DNA of 18,468 nucleotides from an uncultured Clostridia bacterium (GTDB taxonomy: Bacteria > Bacillota > Clostridia > Oscillospirales > Oscillospiraceae), in assembly GCA_946011705.1 (NCBI GenBank), contig CAMGCA010000009.1:1-18468 (forward strand). The letters are read 5' to 3'. Below the pieces are notes generated by a model. That model saw only the letters and a list, made by a program, of their open reading frames with translations. It was not told where the DNA came from and did no database searches. Position numbers and translations under genes: made by a program. How positions within the stretch are numbered: the first letter of the stretch is position 1; each line of letters starts with the position of its first letter. This document shows positions 6,945 through 13,881 of this stretch, piece after piece.

Positions 6945-7814
6945 TTATTGCTTTTCTCTCCATTTCACAATCTCGTTGGCAATTTTTGCAAATTCGGGAA
7001 TGCCCAGCATCTCGCCCCGGATGTTCGCCTCAAAGCCTGCCCGCGCGATGACCTCCGCCGCACCGCTCTTTCCCAGTTCCGGGAAGCCGGAGGCCAAGCC
7101 GTTACTCAGCTTTTTGCGCCGCATGGCGAAGCTGGCCCGGACGGTCCGGAAGAAGACAGTTTCGTCCAGAATGTCCCAGTCCCGGTGTTTACGCACCTTC
7201 AGCTGAATCACCGCCGAGGTAACCTTGGGCTGGGGCAAAAAGCAGTGGGCTGGCACATCAAACAGCAGCTGCGGCTGGGCGTAATACTGGCAGAACACGG
7301 TAAAGGCGCTGTAATCCGCGCTGCCCGGGGCGGCGGCAATCCGCTGGGCCACCTCCTTCTGCACCATGACCGTGACGGACTCGAAGCAGTCCGCTTCCAG
7401 CAGGGCTGTGAGAATGGGGGAGGTGATATAGTAGGGCAGGTTGGCGCAGGCCATGGGCCGCAGGCCCTCAAATTCTCCTTTTACCAGTGCAGGCAGATCC
7501 AGCCGAAGCACATCGTTCCAGATGATTTCCAGATTGTCAAATTCCCCCACGGTGATGTCCAGAATCGGTTCCAGCCGCTCGTCCAGCTCTACGGCGCAGA
7601 CCTTCTTCGCCCGCAGGCACAGCTGCTGGGTCAGGGGACCGATGCCGGGGCCGATCTCCAGCACCCCCGCCGTGTCGTCCACCCCCGCCTGTTCGGCGAT
7701 GGACTGGGGCACCCAGGGGGCTATGAGAAAATTCTGGCCCTTGGCCTTGGAGAAGTGGAAGCCGTGCTCCGCCAGCAGTGGCTTCATTACCTGAATATCG
7801 CAAACGTTTACCAT
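6945..7814 (-). CDS. rsmA: 16S rRNA dimethyladenosine transferase RsmA/KsgA
   Basis: A 289-residue enzyme that dimethylates two adjacent adenines in the terminal helix of 16S rRNA using S-adenosylmethionine, late in 30S assembly. Visible marks: KAKGQNFL (24-30), SAM-binding EIGPGIGPLT (53-62), acidic VELDE, the catalytic NLPYYITSPI, and the FLPQPKVTSAVI segment before the C-terminal domain with ASFAMRRKKL. Length is normal. The ATG at 7812-7814 follows AAGGCGGG and a promoter. In many Firmicutes ksgA lies after yabE and rnmV; here a YabE-like gene lies upstream but an EamA transporter sits between. The stop codon abuts the repeat at 6843-6941. Confidence 0.95.
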   Translation of the reverse strand: MVNVCDIQVMKPLLAEHGFHFSKAKGQNFLIAPWVPQSIAEQAGVDDTAGVLEIGPGIGPLTQQLCLRAKKVCAVELDERLEPILDITVGEFDNLEIIWNDVLRLDLPALVKGEFEGLRPMACANLPYYITSPILTALLEADCFESVTVMVQKEVAQRIAAAPGSADYSAFTVFCQYYAQPQLLFDVPAHCFLPQPKVTSAVIQLKVRKHRDWDILDETVFFRTVRASFAMRRKKLSNGLASGFPELGKSGAAEVIARAGFEANIRGEMLGIPEFAKIANEIVKWREKQ

Positions 7815-7839
7815 AACGAAACCCGCCTTTCTTCCGGCT

Positions 7840-7868
7840 ATCATACCAGAAAACAGGCGGGTTTGCAA
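7840..7868 (-). promoter_or_regulatory. Sigma-A promoter of rsmA, inside an inverted repeat
   Basis: TTGCAA (7863-7868), 17 bases, TATGAT (7840-7845) on the minus strand. The spacer and the ribosome site region carry an inverted repeat AAACCCGCCT/AGGCGGGTTT (7819-7828 with 7855-7864). Confidence 0.6.
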
Positions 7869-7877
7869 CGGGAAAAT

Positions 7878-7898
7878 GCCTTCCCCTCTGGGGAAGGC
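7878..7898 (-). terminator. Hairpin terminator between the EamA gene and rsmA
   Basis: Perfect 9-bp stem GCCTTCCCC/GGGGAAGGC with a 3-base loop, 4 bases after the EamA stop on the minus strand, then ATTTT. Confidence 0.65.
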
Positions 7899-7901
7899 TT
7901 T

Positions 7902-8777
7902 TTATGGCCTCGCGTTCAGCACCACGATGGCTGCCAGCACCAAGGCGATGCCGACAAAGGCGGGAATGGTCAGGGCCTCGCCAAACACCAGCGCCCCGGC
8001 GGCTGTCGCCACCACCGGCTCGATGGACGCCATGATGGCTGCCGCGCTGGCCCGCATATGAGAAAGGCCCACGGTGTACAGAAGATACGGCAGCACCGCC
8101 GTGACAAATGCAGTGACAATCAGTAAAAGCACCAGCCCCGCCGGATTTGGTGCGGACGCAATGACTGTGACAATTTCCGTCGGTTTACATAAAATTGCGG
8201 CTCCCACCGCGCCAAATAGGAACGCGTAGGTGGTAACGGTAAGAGGCTGGTACTTGCGCAGGGCGAAGGTGCCGAAAATGCTGTACAGGCCATAGCCCAC
8301 AGCGGACAGCAGCCCCGTGACGATCACCATAGGCGAAAGGCTGGCCGCCGAGCCGATGCCGGACACCAGCACACAGCCCCCGAAGGCCATAGCAGCGCAC
8401 AGCAGCTTCCGACCGGTGATCTTCTCCCGGAAGCAAACCGCGGACATGAGCATCACCCAGATGGGCGAAGTGTACAATAATATCGCCGCTGCGGACAGGG
8501 ACGCCAGATTGATGGTGGTAAAATAACACACCGTGAACAGCAGCAGGCTGATCAAGCCCATGCCCAGAAACAGCCCCACGTCCCGGAAGCGAATTTTCAG
8601 CAGCTCCCGGCGGAAAATGCCGGTAATCGCCAGAAACAGCGCCGCCCCGAACAAAATTCGCAGGCAGGCGATCTGCAAGGGCGAAAAGCCGTATGTCCCC
8701 AGTTTCCGCACAAAAATGCCCATTATTCCCCACAGAGTTCCGGCGGACAGAACAAATACAGGCGCAAGCTTTTTCAT
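7902..8777 (-). CDS. EamA/DMT-superfamily transporter
   Basis: A 291-residue inner-membrane protein with about ten hydrophobic helices in two EamA halves. The first half begins LSAGTLWGIMGIFVRKLG and contains LLYTSPIWVMLMSAVCFREKITGRK; the second contains GYGLYSIFGTFALRK and ends SIEPVVATAAGALVFGEALT, both classic for drug/metabolite exporters. Substrate unknown; family members export amino acids, nucleosides or drugs. The ATG at 8775-8777 is preferred over an upstream GTG (8813) because the N-terminus MKKLAPVFVL then leads directly into helix 1; the ribosome site is weak. It has its own promoter and terminator, so it is probably a single-gene unit lying between the YabE-like gene and rsmA. 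Confidence 0.9.
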   Translation of the reverse strand: MKKLAPVFVLSAGTLWGIMGIFVRKLGTYGFSPLQIACLRILFGAALFLAITGIFRRELLKIRFRDVGLFLGMGLISLLLFTVCYFTTINLASLSAAAILLYTSPIWVMLMSAVCFREKITGRKLLCAAMAFGGCVLVSGIGSAASLSPMVIVTGLLSAVGYGLYSIFGTFALRKYQPLTVTTYAFLFGAVGAAILCKPTEIVTVIASAPNPAGLVLLLIVTAFVTAVLPYLLYTVGLSHMRASAAAIMASIEPVVATAAGALVFGEALTIPAFVGIALVLAAIVVLNARP

Positions 8778-8813
8778 TGGAACCACATTCTTTCGTTCAG
8801 AAGGTTTTTCCAC

Positions 8814-8842
8814 ATTTTACGCACGGAATCGAAAGAAGTCAA
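8814..8842 (-). promoter_or_regulatory. Sigma-A promoter of the EamA gene
   Basis: TTGACT (8837-8842), 17 bases, TAAAAT (8814-8819) on the minus strand, about 37 bases before the ATG at 8777. Confidence 0.65.
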
Positions 8843-8848
8843 TAAAAA

Positions 8849-8968
8849 AGAGTGGAGTGTGGAGAGTTGAGAGTGGAGTGATGGTATCGCCTTCGGCGAT
8901 GATTAAAAAACCTAGCTCCTCGCTCTTCACTCTGAACTCCACTCTTCACTCTGAACTCCGCTCTTCAC
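8849..8968. repeat. Composite GAGTGGAG-type repeat with 19-bp units and hairpin
   Basis: The right part has 2.4 direct copies of a 19-base unit (CTCTTCACTCTGAACTCC plus A or G) at 8923-8941, 8942-8960 and 8961-8968. The left part (8849-8880) carries inverted variants (GAGTGGAGTG, GAGAGTTGAGAG). In the centre is hairpin ATCGCC-TTC-GGCGAT. It overlaps the stop codon of the YabE-like gene. Confidence 0.7.
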
Positions 8969-10023
8969 CCTAAAAAATAAAGCGTGCACCGGCGTCTGCC
9001 AAACTCCCTGCACTGCTCATAGGTGGGCATATATAAATCCATCCGGTCGCCCTTGATGTCGCCGCCGCAGTCCTCCGCTGTGGCGATGCCATAGACATAG
9101 GAGCCGTCGCTGGCCATGATGAACATTCTGGTACCGTAGGGAATATACCGTGGGTCCACCGCCACGGTGCCCCAGTGAACCACTGTTCCGGTAGCCGTGA
9201 AGGCATCACAGCCCTCATCCGTGTGGGTGTAGGCCGTGGCCCGGACGGTGTCACTGTGGGTGTAAGTCAGCACCTCGCCGGTGGGCAGGGTGATGTAGCC
9301 GTCGCTGATGACTGGAGCGTTGCTTTTTTCCTGCACCGGCCCCGCGCCCACGCCGATGACCTCGGTAGTGGGCATTCTGCTAACGGTCTGCGTCAGCACC
9401 CGCCGGGACGCTTCCTCACCGTTGACATAAGTAATTTCCGCGGTGCACAACAGTTCTCCGTCCTGCCCTTCTGTAAGCACTTCCTCCGTGCCCTGGGGCA
9501 GGGTGCCGTCACTGCACCGGGTTACCTCATGAGCAATGGTGGTTGTATAGGTCTGGCACAGGGTCTCCACACGGTCAACGCGCAATTCCATTCCGTCGTA
9601 GGTCTCTTCCTCCAATCCATGGGAGACCACGTCCTCTCCGGACACCTCCAGATTCAGGCGGGTCAGCAGCTCCCCTGCCGTCTCGCCGAATGTGGTCGCC
9701 ACCGTGGTCTGCCCATGGTATTGGACTTGTATTTTCTGGGCGCGCCTGACCGTAATGGATGCCGCGCCCTCCACCGCCTGGGTGGTGTAGGTATCGTCTT
9801 CGCTTAAGGTTACTCCCGCCTGTCCCAGAACCTCCTCCGGGTCCGTGGCAAAGGTGGTGTAGGTCACCACCCGATCCCCGTCGGTGATGACGTAGGTCCG
9901 GGCCAGGGCTGTCTGGGAAAGCAGCGCCGTCATGGCCAGCACCAGAATCAGCGTCAGCGTCAGCACATACAGACGCATCAGGAAAATCTTCCTTCTGAGG
10001 ATTTTTGATCCGGTCTTTGCCAT
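8965..10023 (-). CDS. YabE-like G5 and 3D domain cell-wall protein
   Basis: A 352-residue secreted or membrane-anchored protein. A basic N-terminus (KTGSKILRRKIFL) precedes one hydrophobic helix (LYVLTLTLILVLAMTALL). Two DUF348 repeats follow (YVITDGDRVVTYTTFATDPEEVL; ITVRRAQKIQVQYHGQTTVATTF), then a G5-type domain near residues 160-235, then a C-terminal 3D domain with its conserved aspartates (VAVDPRYIP; AEDCGGDIKGDRMDLYM), the fold of lytic transglycosylase-like MltA cores. The family remodels peptidoglycan and includes YabE and resuscitation-factor-like proteins. The ATG at 10021-10023 has AGGAGGTG 6 bases upstream and a consensus promoter. The stop codon is formed inside a repeat. Precise enzymatic action is not shown. 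Confidence 0.9.
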   Translation of the reverse strand: MAKTGSKILRRKIFLMRLYVLTLTLILVLAMTALLSQTALARTYVITDGDRVVTYTTFATDPEEVLGQAGVTLSEDDTYTTQAVEGAASITVRRAQKIQVQYHGQTTVATTFGETAGELLTRLNLEVSGEDVVSHGLEEETYDGMELRVDRVETLCQTYTTTIAHEVTRCSDGTLPQGTEEVLTEGQDGELLCTAEITYVNGEEASRRVLTQTVSRMPTTEVIGVGAGPVQEKSNAPVISDGYITLPTGEVLTYTHSDTVRATAYTHTDEGCDAFTATGTVVHWGTVAVDPRYIPYGTRMFIMASDGSYVYGIATAEDCGGDIKGDRMDLYMPTYEQCREFGRRRCTLYFLG

Positions 10024-10121
10024 ACGGGCACCTCCTGTCGGGATTGTCCATGCAAGCGATTTGTAACCAGCGGTTTCCAAAATAATTACATTTCGTTTCC
10101 GCTTCCGCTCTGCATGGCCTT

Positions 10122-10149
10122 ATTATAGCAAATTATCTCGTTTTGTCAA
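10122..10149 (-). promoter_or_regulatory. Strong sigma-A promoter of the YabE-like gene
   Basis: Perfect TTGACA (10144-10149) and perfect TATAAT (10122-10127) with a 16-base spacer on the minus strand, about 95 bases before the ATG. Confidence 0.8.
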
Positions 10150-10408
10150 GTATTTCATTATTTTTACTTGTTTTTGCTAATTTTTACATAATAAATGTTT
10201 GATATATTATGTTAACCGCTATCTACATTTGGTCGTTATCTGTCGAACTGCCACGATATCTGGTGTCGAATAGTTACAAATAATTACGTATAACGTCGAG
10301 TTATGTTATCTTCCGTCATAATTCGTTGCTTGTTGATTATGTAATCCATCAGCCGGTTTTGTCCCTGTTTTTTGGTGAATTTGGCAAGCTTTTTTCCCGG
10401 CCCGATGA
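10150..10408. other. AT-rich intergenic region between divergent genes
   Basis: Much richer in A+T than the rest of the window. I see no open frame with a ribosome site, no clear hairpin and no repeat copy. A weak near-direct repeat (TATCTGTCGAAC, TATCTGGTGTCGAA) lies near 10220-10270; its meaning is unclear. It separates the leftward YabE-like gene from rightward thrS. Confidence 0.6.
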
Positions 10409-10437
10409 TTGACTTTTCAAAAAAAGTGTGCTAGATT
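10409..10437 (+). promoter_or_regulatory. Sigma-A promoter of thrS
   Basis: TTGACT (10409-10414), 17 bases, TAGATT (10432-10437), just before the T-box leader. Confidence 0.7.
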
Positions 10438-10444
10438 TTATCTT

Positions 10445-10689
10445 ACAGAAAGGCTTTGACGAAGACACGCGCCCCGGTAAGATTCCCAGAGAGGATGCCG
10501 CACTGGTGAAAGGCACCCGTACCCCTGCCGAAAGCGATACCACTTCCGAGCCGCAGGTCGGAAATGTCCCGCCGGGTGCGCCCGTTATCGCGTCAATGAG
10601 TGGCTCCGGTTTCCGGGGCAACCAGGGTGGAACCGTGGAATACTGAATGTATCCCACCCCTGATTTTTCAGGGGATGGGCTATTTTTTT
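10445..10689 (+). promoter_or_regulatory. T-box riboswitch (threonine) with terminator
   Basis: This leader senses uncharged tRNA-Thr and switches between terminator and antiterminator. Stem I marks are GACGAAGAC (10458-10466), CAGAGAGG (10487-10494) and CTGGTG (10503-10508). The likely specifier is ACC at 10539-10541, a threonine codon, in the context GATACCACTTCCGAG. The T-box core AGGGTGGAACCGTG is at 10624-10637; its TGGA would pair with a tRNA acceptor end having U as discriminator, as expected for Firmicute tRNA-Thr. The terminator stem is CCCACCCCTG/CAGGGGATGGG followed by TTTTTTT (10653-10689). It fits the thrS gene downstream. Confidence 0.93.
10653..10689 (+). terminator. Regulated terminator of the T-box
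   Basis: Stem CCCACCCCTG (10653-10662) with CAGGGGATGGG (10669-10679), then a 7-T tract at 10683-10689. It competes with the antiterminator that contains the T-box core. Confidence 0.85.
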
Positions 10690-10706
10690 ACCCTCCCCAA
10701 AATGTA

Positions 10707-10772
10707 GGGCGGGGGCTTGCCCCCGCCGCAGGAAGGCACTGCGATGAACGCAGCGGAGGTAAGCCCCCGCCC
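10707..10772. repeat. 66-bp GC-rich palindromic repeat in the thrS leader
   Basis: Ends are GGGCGGGGGCTTGC (10707-10720) and GTAAGCCCCCGCCC (10759-10772), inverted at 13 of 14 positions. Within it, GGCGGGGGC-TT-GCCCCCGCC is a strong hairpin (10708-10727) and CTGCG/CGCAG a second. It lies between the T-box terminator and the thrS ribosome site and so would be in the mRNA. Confidence 0.7.
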
Positions 10773-10803
10773 AACAGTGTCTGATTTGAAACGGAGGTAT
10801 ATT

Positions 10804-11349
10804 ATGGAAACCGAAAATGTATTCACCTTTGAAAACCCCGAGTACCGCAAGACCTACTGGCACACCTGCTCCCACATCATGGCTCAGGCCGTGAAGCGCC
10901 TGTGGCCCGAGGTGCAGCTGGCCATCGGCCCCGCCATCGACGAGGGCTGGTACTACGACTTTGACGCCCCCTTCTCCTTCACTCCCGAGCACCTGGCCCA
11001 GATCGAGGGGGAGATGAAGAAAATCTGCAAGGAGCGCATCCGCATTGAGCGCAGCGAGAAGCCCAGGGCAGAAGCCATCGCCTACATGGAGGGCAAGAAC
11101 GAGCCTTACAAGGTGGAGCTGATCAACGACCTGCCGGAGGATGCCGTGATCTCCTTCTACACCCAGGGCGAGTTCACCGACCTGTGCGCCGGCCCTCACC
11201 TGGATCACACCGGCCGGGTCAAGCACAACGGCTTCAAGCTGACCAAGTCCTGCGGCGCCTACTGGCGGGGGGACTCCAAGCGGAAAATGCTCCAGCGGAT
11301 CTACGGCATTGCTTTCCCCAGCAAGGCCGAGCTGGACGAGTACCTGTAA
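10804..11349 (+). CDS. thrS: Threonyl-tRNA synthetase, N-terminal part up to an in-frame TAA
   Basis: Codes for 181 residues of ThrS, the enzyme that charges tRNA-Thr. It lacks the usual N-terminal TGS domain and begins directly at the editing domain, with HTCSH (20-24) and CAGPH (C128, H132), which form the site that removes mischarged serine. ACGGAGG lies about 8 bases before the ATG. The frame is stopped by TAA at 11347-11349, after the motif ELDEYL, but continues open for the rest of a normal ThrS. In E. coli ThrS the matching position is the Gln of AYLQRLEEAAKRDH, inside a linker helix. A stop here would leave only the editing half. Either readthrough, separate translation of both halves, inactivation, or a sequence error applies. 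Confidence 0.85.
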   Translation: METENVFTFENPEYRKTYWHTCSHIMAQAVKRLWPEVQLAIGPAIDEGWYYDFDAPFSFTPEHLAQIEGEMKKICKERIRIERSEKPRAEAIAYMEGKNEPYKVELINDLPEDAVISFYTQGEFTDLCAGPHLDHTGRVKHNGFKLTKSCGAYWRGDSKRKMLQRIYGIAFPSKAELDEYL

Positions 11350-11415
11350 AAGCAGGAGGAAGCACTGAAGCGGGATCACAACAAGCTGGGCCGGGAGCTG
11401 GAGTACTTCACCACC

Positions 11416-12600
11416 GTGGACGTCATCGGTCAGGGTCTGCCGATCCTGCTGCCCAAGGGCGCCCGGGTCATCCAGACCCTCCAGCGCTGGGTGGAGGACG
11501 AGGAGCAGAAGCGGGGCTATCTTCTGACCAAGACCCCCCTGATGGCCAAGTCCGACCTGTACAAGATTTCCGGTCACTGGGATCATTACCTGGACGGTAT
11601 GTTCGTGCTGGGAGACCCCAACGACGAAAGCAAGGAATGCTTCGCCCTGCGGCCCATGACTTGCCCGTTCCAGTATCAGGTATTCCTGAACCGTGCCCGC
11701 TCCTACCGTGATCTGCCCATGCGGTTGGGTGAAACCTCCACCCTGTTCCGCAACGAGGATTCCGGCGAGATGCACGGTCTGATCCGTCTCCGGCAGTTCA
11801 CCATTTCCGAGGGCCACCTGATTCTTCGTCCCGACCAGCTGGAGGAGGAATTCCGGGGCTGTCTGGAGCTGGCAAAGTACTGCCTGAGCACCGTGGGTAT
11901 GCTGGAGGACTGCACCTTCCGCTTCTCCCAGTGGGACCCCGCCAACCCCAAGAACAAATACGAAGGCACCGCCGAACAGTGGGAAACTGCCCAGTCCGTC
12001 ATGAAGCAGATTCTGGACGACCTGAACGTGGACTACACCATCGGCATCGATGAAGCCGCCTTCTATGGCCCCAAGCTGGACATTCAGTACAAGAACGTCT
12101 TCGGCAAGGAGGACACCATCGTCACCATCCAGATCGATATGCTGCTGGCGGAGCGCTTTGGCATGGAGTACACCGATGCCGACGGCCAGAAGAAGCGCCC
12201 CTATATCATCCACCGCACTTCCCTGGGCTGCTACGAGCGGACTCTGGCCTACCTGATTGAGAAGTACGCCGGTGCCCTGCCCCTGTGGATGATGCCCACC
12301 CAGGTCAAGGTCATGCCCATCACCGACCGGGCGCATGAGTATGCAAAGAAGCTGGTGGAAGACCTGAACAGCGTTAACATCCACGCCGAGGGCGACTACC
12401 GCTCCGAAAAGCTGGGCTACAAGATTCGCGAGGCCCAGATGCAGAAGATTCCCTATATGCTGGTGGTGGGCGACCGGGATATGGAGAACGGCACCGTGTC
12501 CGTCCGTACCCGCAAGGGTGACGATCTGGGCGCTATGACCCCCGCCGAGTTCACCGCCAAGTGCCTGATGGAGATCGCCTCCAAGAGCAAGGAAGTATAA
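11416..12600 (+). CDS. thrS: Threonyl-tRNA synthetase, catalytic and anticodon-binding part
   Basis: Same frame as the part ending at 11349; together they span 598 codons. It holds the class II catalytic core: MTCPFQYQVF with the zinc-ligand Cys, FRNEDSGEMHGLIRLRQF (motif 2), ISEGH and the IIHRTSLGCYER segment with the two zinc-ligand His residues, then the anticodon-binding domain (PTQVKVMPITDRAHEYAKKL ... EKLGYKIREAQMQKIPYMLVVGDRDMENG). All residues expected for activity are kept, with no other stop or frameshift, arguing against an old pseudogene. If translated separately, the possible starts are GTG at 11416 or the in-frame CTG at 11365, which has AGGAGG 5 bases upstream. Start is uncertain. 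Confidence 0.85.
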   Translation: MDVIGQGLPILLPKGARVIQTLQRWVEDEEQKRGYLLTKTPLMAKSDLYKISGHWDHYLDGMFVLGDPNDESKECFALRPMTCPFQYQVFLNRARSYRDLPMRLGETSTLFRNEDSGEMHGLIRLRQFTISEGHLILRPDQLEEEFRGCLELAKYCLSTVGMLEDCTFRFSQWDPANPKNKYEGTAEQWETAQSVMKQILDDLNVDYTIGIDEAAFYGPKLDIQYKNVFGKEDTIVTIQIDMLLAERFGMEYTDADGQKKRPYIIHRTSLGCYERTLAYLIEKYAGALPLWMMPTQVKVMPITDRAHEYAKKLVEDLNSVNIHAEGDYRSEKLGYKIREAQMQKIPYMLVVGDRDMENGTVSVRTRKGDDLGAMTPAEFTAKCLMEIASKSKEV

Positions 12601-12610
12601 TTTGCTCCAA

Positions 12611-12641
12611 CGCCTGCCGCGTGAAAAGCGGCAGGCGTTTT
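12611..12641 (+). terminator. Terminator of thrS
   Basis: Perfect 10-bp stem CGCCTGCCGC/GCGGCAGGCG (12611-12620 with 12628-12637) followed by TTTT, 10 bases after the stop. Confidence 0.88.
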
Positions 12642-12740
12642 CGCATCCCGCAAGGGGGGGCATTTCTTGCCATATGTGTCAACTGAATGACAACACCCCC
12701 GCCCCGGCGCATTTTTTTGTAAATTCTATCAAATTATGGG

Positions 12741-12780
12741 TTGAATTTAGGCGGGATATGTGATACGATATCGTTGTATC
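12741..12780 (+). promoter_or_regulatory. Probable metF promoter overlapping a dyad
   Basis: TTGAAT (12741-12746), 17 bases, TACGAT (12764-12769). The -10 box lies in a dyad, GATAC...GTATC (12762-12780), whose core includes the palindrome CGATATCG, a possible operator. Regulator unknown. Confidence 0.5.
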
Positions 12781-12848
12781 GATATGGGGGTATTCTGCCC
12801 ACCTTTGGATGCGCAAATAATTGTCAGAAGGTTCGGGAGGTAACGGGT

Positions 12849-13763
12849 ATGTCTGTCATGGACGCTTTGCGCAGACGTGCCGCGCTCTCGCTTGAGGTGT
12901 TCCCTCCCAAAACCGACGCAGGCATGGAGAAGCTGTGCGGCAGCGTACTTCCCCAGCTGTATACCCTGCGTCCCGATTCCATCTCCTGCACCTACAGTCC
13001 CGGCGGCTCTGACGCGGGCAAGAATCTGGCGGTTTTGGACGCCATCCGGTCAGAAGGGTGCTGCGCCCCCGTCACCCACTTCCCCTGCGTCGGCAATACA
13101 AAGGAAAGCGCCAGTCGTCAACTGCAAGCCTATCTGGATCACGGCATCCGCCACATTTTGGCGCTGCGGGGCGATTCCTCCAGCCTCCGGGCTGACAGCG
13201 ATTTTCCCTCCGCCCCCGCGTTGGTGGATTTCATCCGCCGGGAATTTGGCGGCGCTTTCACCATTGCGGTGGCGGGCGCCCCTGAGGGTCTTCCGGACAG
13301 CCGCCCGCTGGAAGCGGAAATTGAGCTTCTGAAACGAAAGCAGGACAGCGGAGCGGATTACATCATCACCCGGCTGTGCTGGGATATAGACGCTTTCCGC
13401 TACTGGCTGGACGCCATCCGGGCGTCCGGAATTCAGCTTCCCGTGGAAGCCGGTATCCTGCCCATTCTGGATCAGGCGGAAACCGTAGGTGAGGTGCTCT
13501 CCCACAGCAGCGCCATCCCCGAGTCCCTGTGCCGGATCATCGCCAAAAACTGGATTCTCCCCAACCCCTTCGTGAAAGACCCCTTCGACGCCGACGTGGA
13601 GCGAAAAAAGGCGGATTTCCGAAAGGCCGGGCTGGAATACACCGTCAATCAGATTCATGCCTATCAGGCCTGCGGCGTTGGCGGCATCCACCTGCGCACC
13701 CGGAACCGATATGAAGACGCGGCCCTGATTGTCAGAGAATCCGGCATACGGAATGCGCCCTGA
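12849..13763 (+). CDS. metF: Methylenetetrahydrofolate reductase-like protein (divergent MetF)
   Basis: A 304-residue flavoprotein expected to reduce 5,10-methylene-tetrahydrofolate to 5-methyl-tetrahydrofolate, feeding methionine synthesis and the methyl branch of the Wood-Ljungdahl pathway. Seen: SLEVFPPK with the catalytic Glu (E16), TYSPGG, HFPCVGNT, ILALRGD with the flavin-contacting Asp (D109), AGAPEGLPDS and ITRLCWD. Several motifs differ from E. coli MetF as I recall it: HFPC for HLTC, APEG for YPEG, and Arg175 where the folate-binding Gln of ITQ-FFD is expected. The fold is convincing; the usual activity is less certain. GGGAGG sits 9 bases before the ATG. It lies 118 bases upstream of cooC and may be co-transcribed with the acs genes. 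Confidence 0.85.
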   Translation: MSVMDALRRRAALSLEVFPPKTDAGMEKLCGSVLPQLYTLRPDSISCTYSPGGSDAGKNLAVLDAIRSEGCCAPVTHFPCVGNTKESASRQLQAYLDHGIRHILALRGDSSSLRADSDFPSAPALVDFIRREFGGAFTIAVAGAPEGLPDSRPLEAEIELLKRKQDSGADYIITRLCWDIDAFRYWLDAIRASGIQLPVEAGILPILDQAETVGEVLSHSSAIPESLCRIIAKNWILPNPFVKDPFDADVERKKADFRKAGLEYTVNQIHAYQACGVGGIHLRTRNRYEDAALIVRESGIRNAP

Positions 13764-13816
13764 TCTTTATGCCAATGCTTATTCAGAAACCACTCAGCTG
13801 GCGGTATGGCCCATAA

Positions 13817-13844
13817 TTGTCAACTGTCAACTGTCAATTGTCAA
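13817..13844 (+). repeat. Four tandem 7-bp units before cooC
   Basis: TTGTCAA, CTGTCAA, CTGTCAA, TTGTCAA in direct tandem, between metF and cooC, followed by a fifth degenerate unit TTCGCAT. It resembles the arm of a larger dispersed repeat; no opposite arm is seen here. Confidence 0.7.
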
Positions 13845-13881
13845 TTCGCATCTTTCCCAAGTGACAAAGGAGTGTAAAATT

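Noticed and set aside
8778..8813. GTG start for the EamA protein at 8813
   Set aside because: It would add 12 polar residues and start within a few bases of the predicted -10 box.
10150..10408. Promoter or origin-like signal in the AT-rich gap
   Set aside because: AT-rich but no DnaA-box cluster, iteron set or clear dyad was found by eye.
10585..12663. Long minus-strand frame opposite thrS
   Set aside because: It has no recognisable domain, and thrS with T-box and terminator explains the region.
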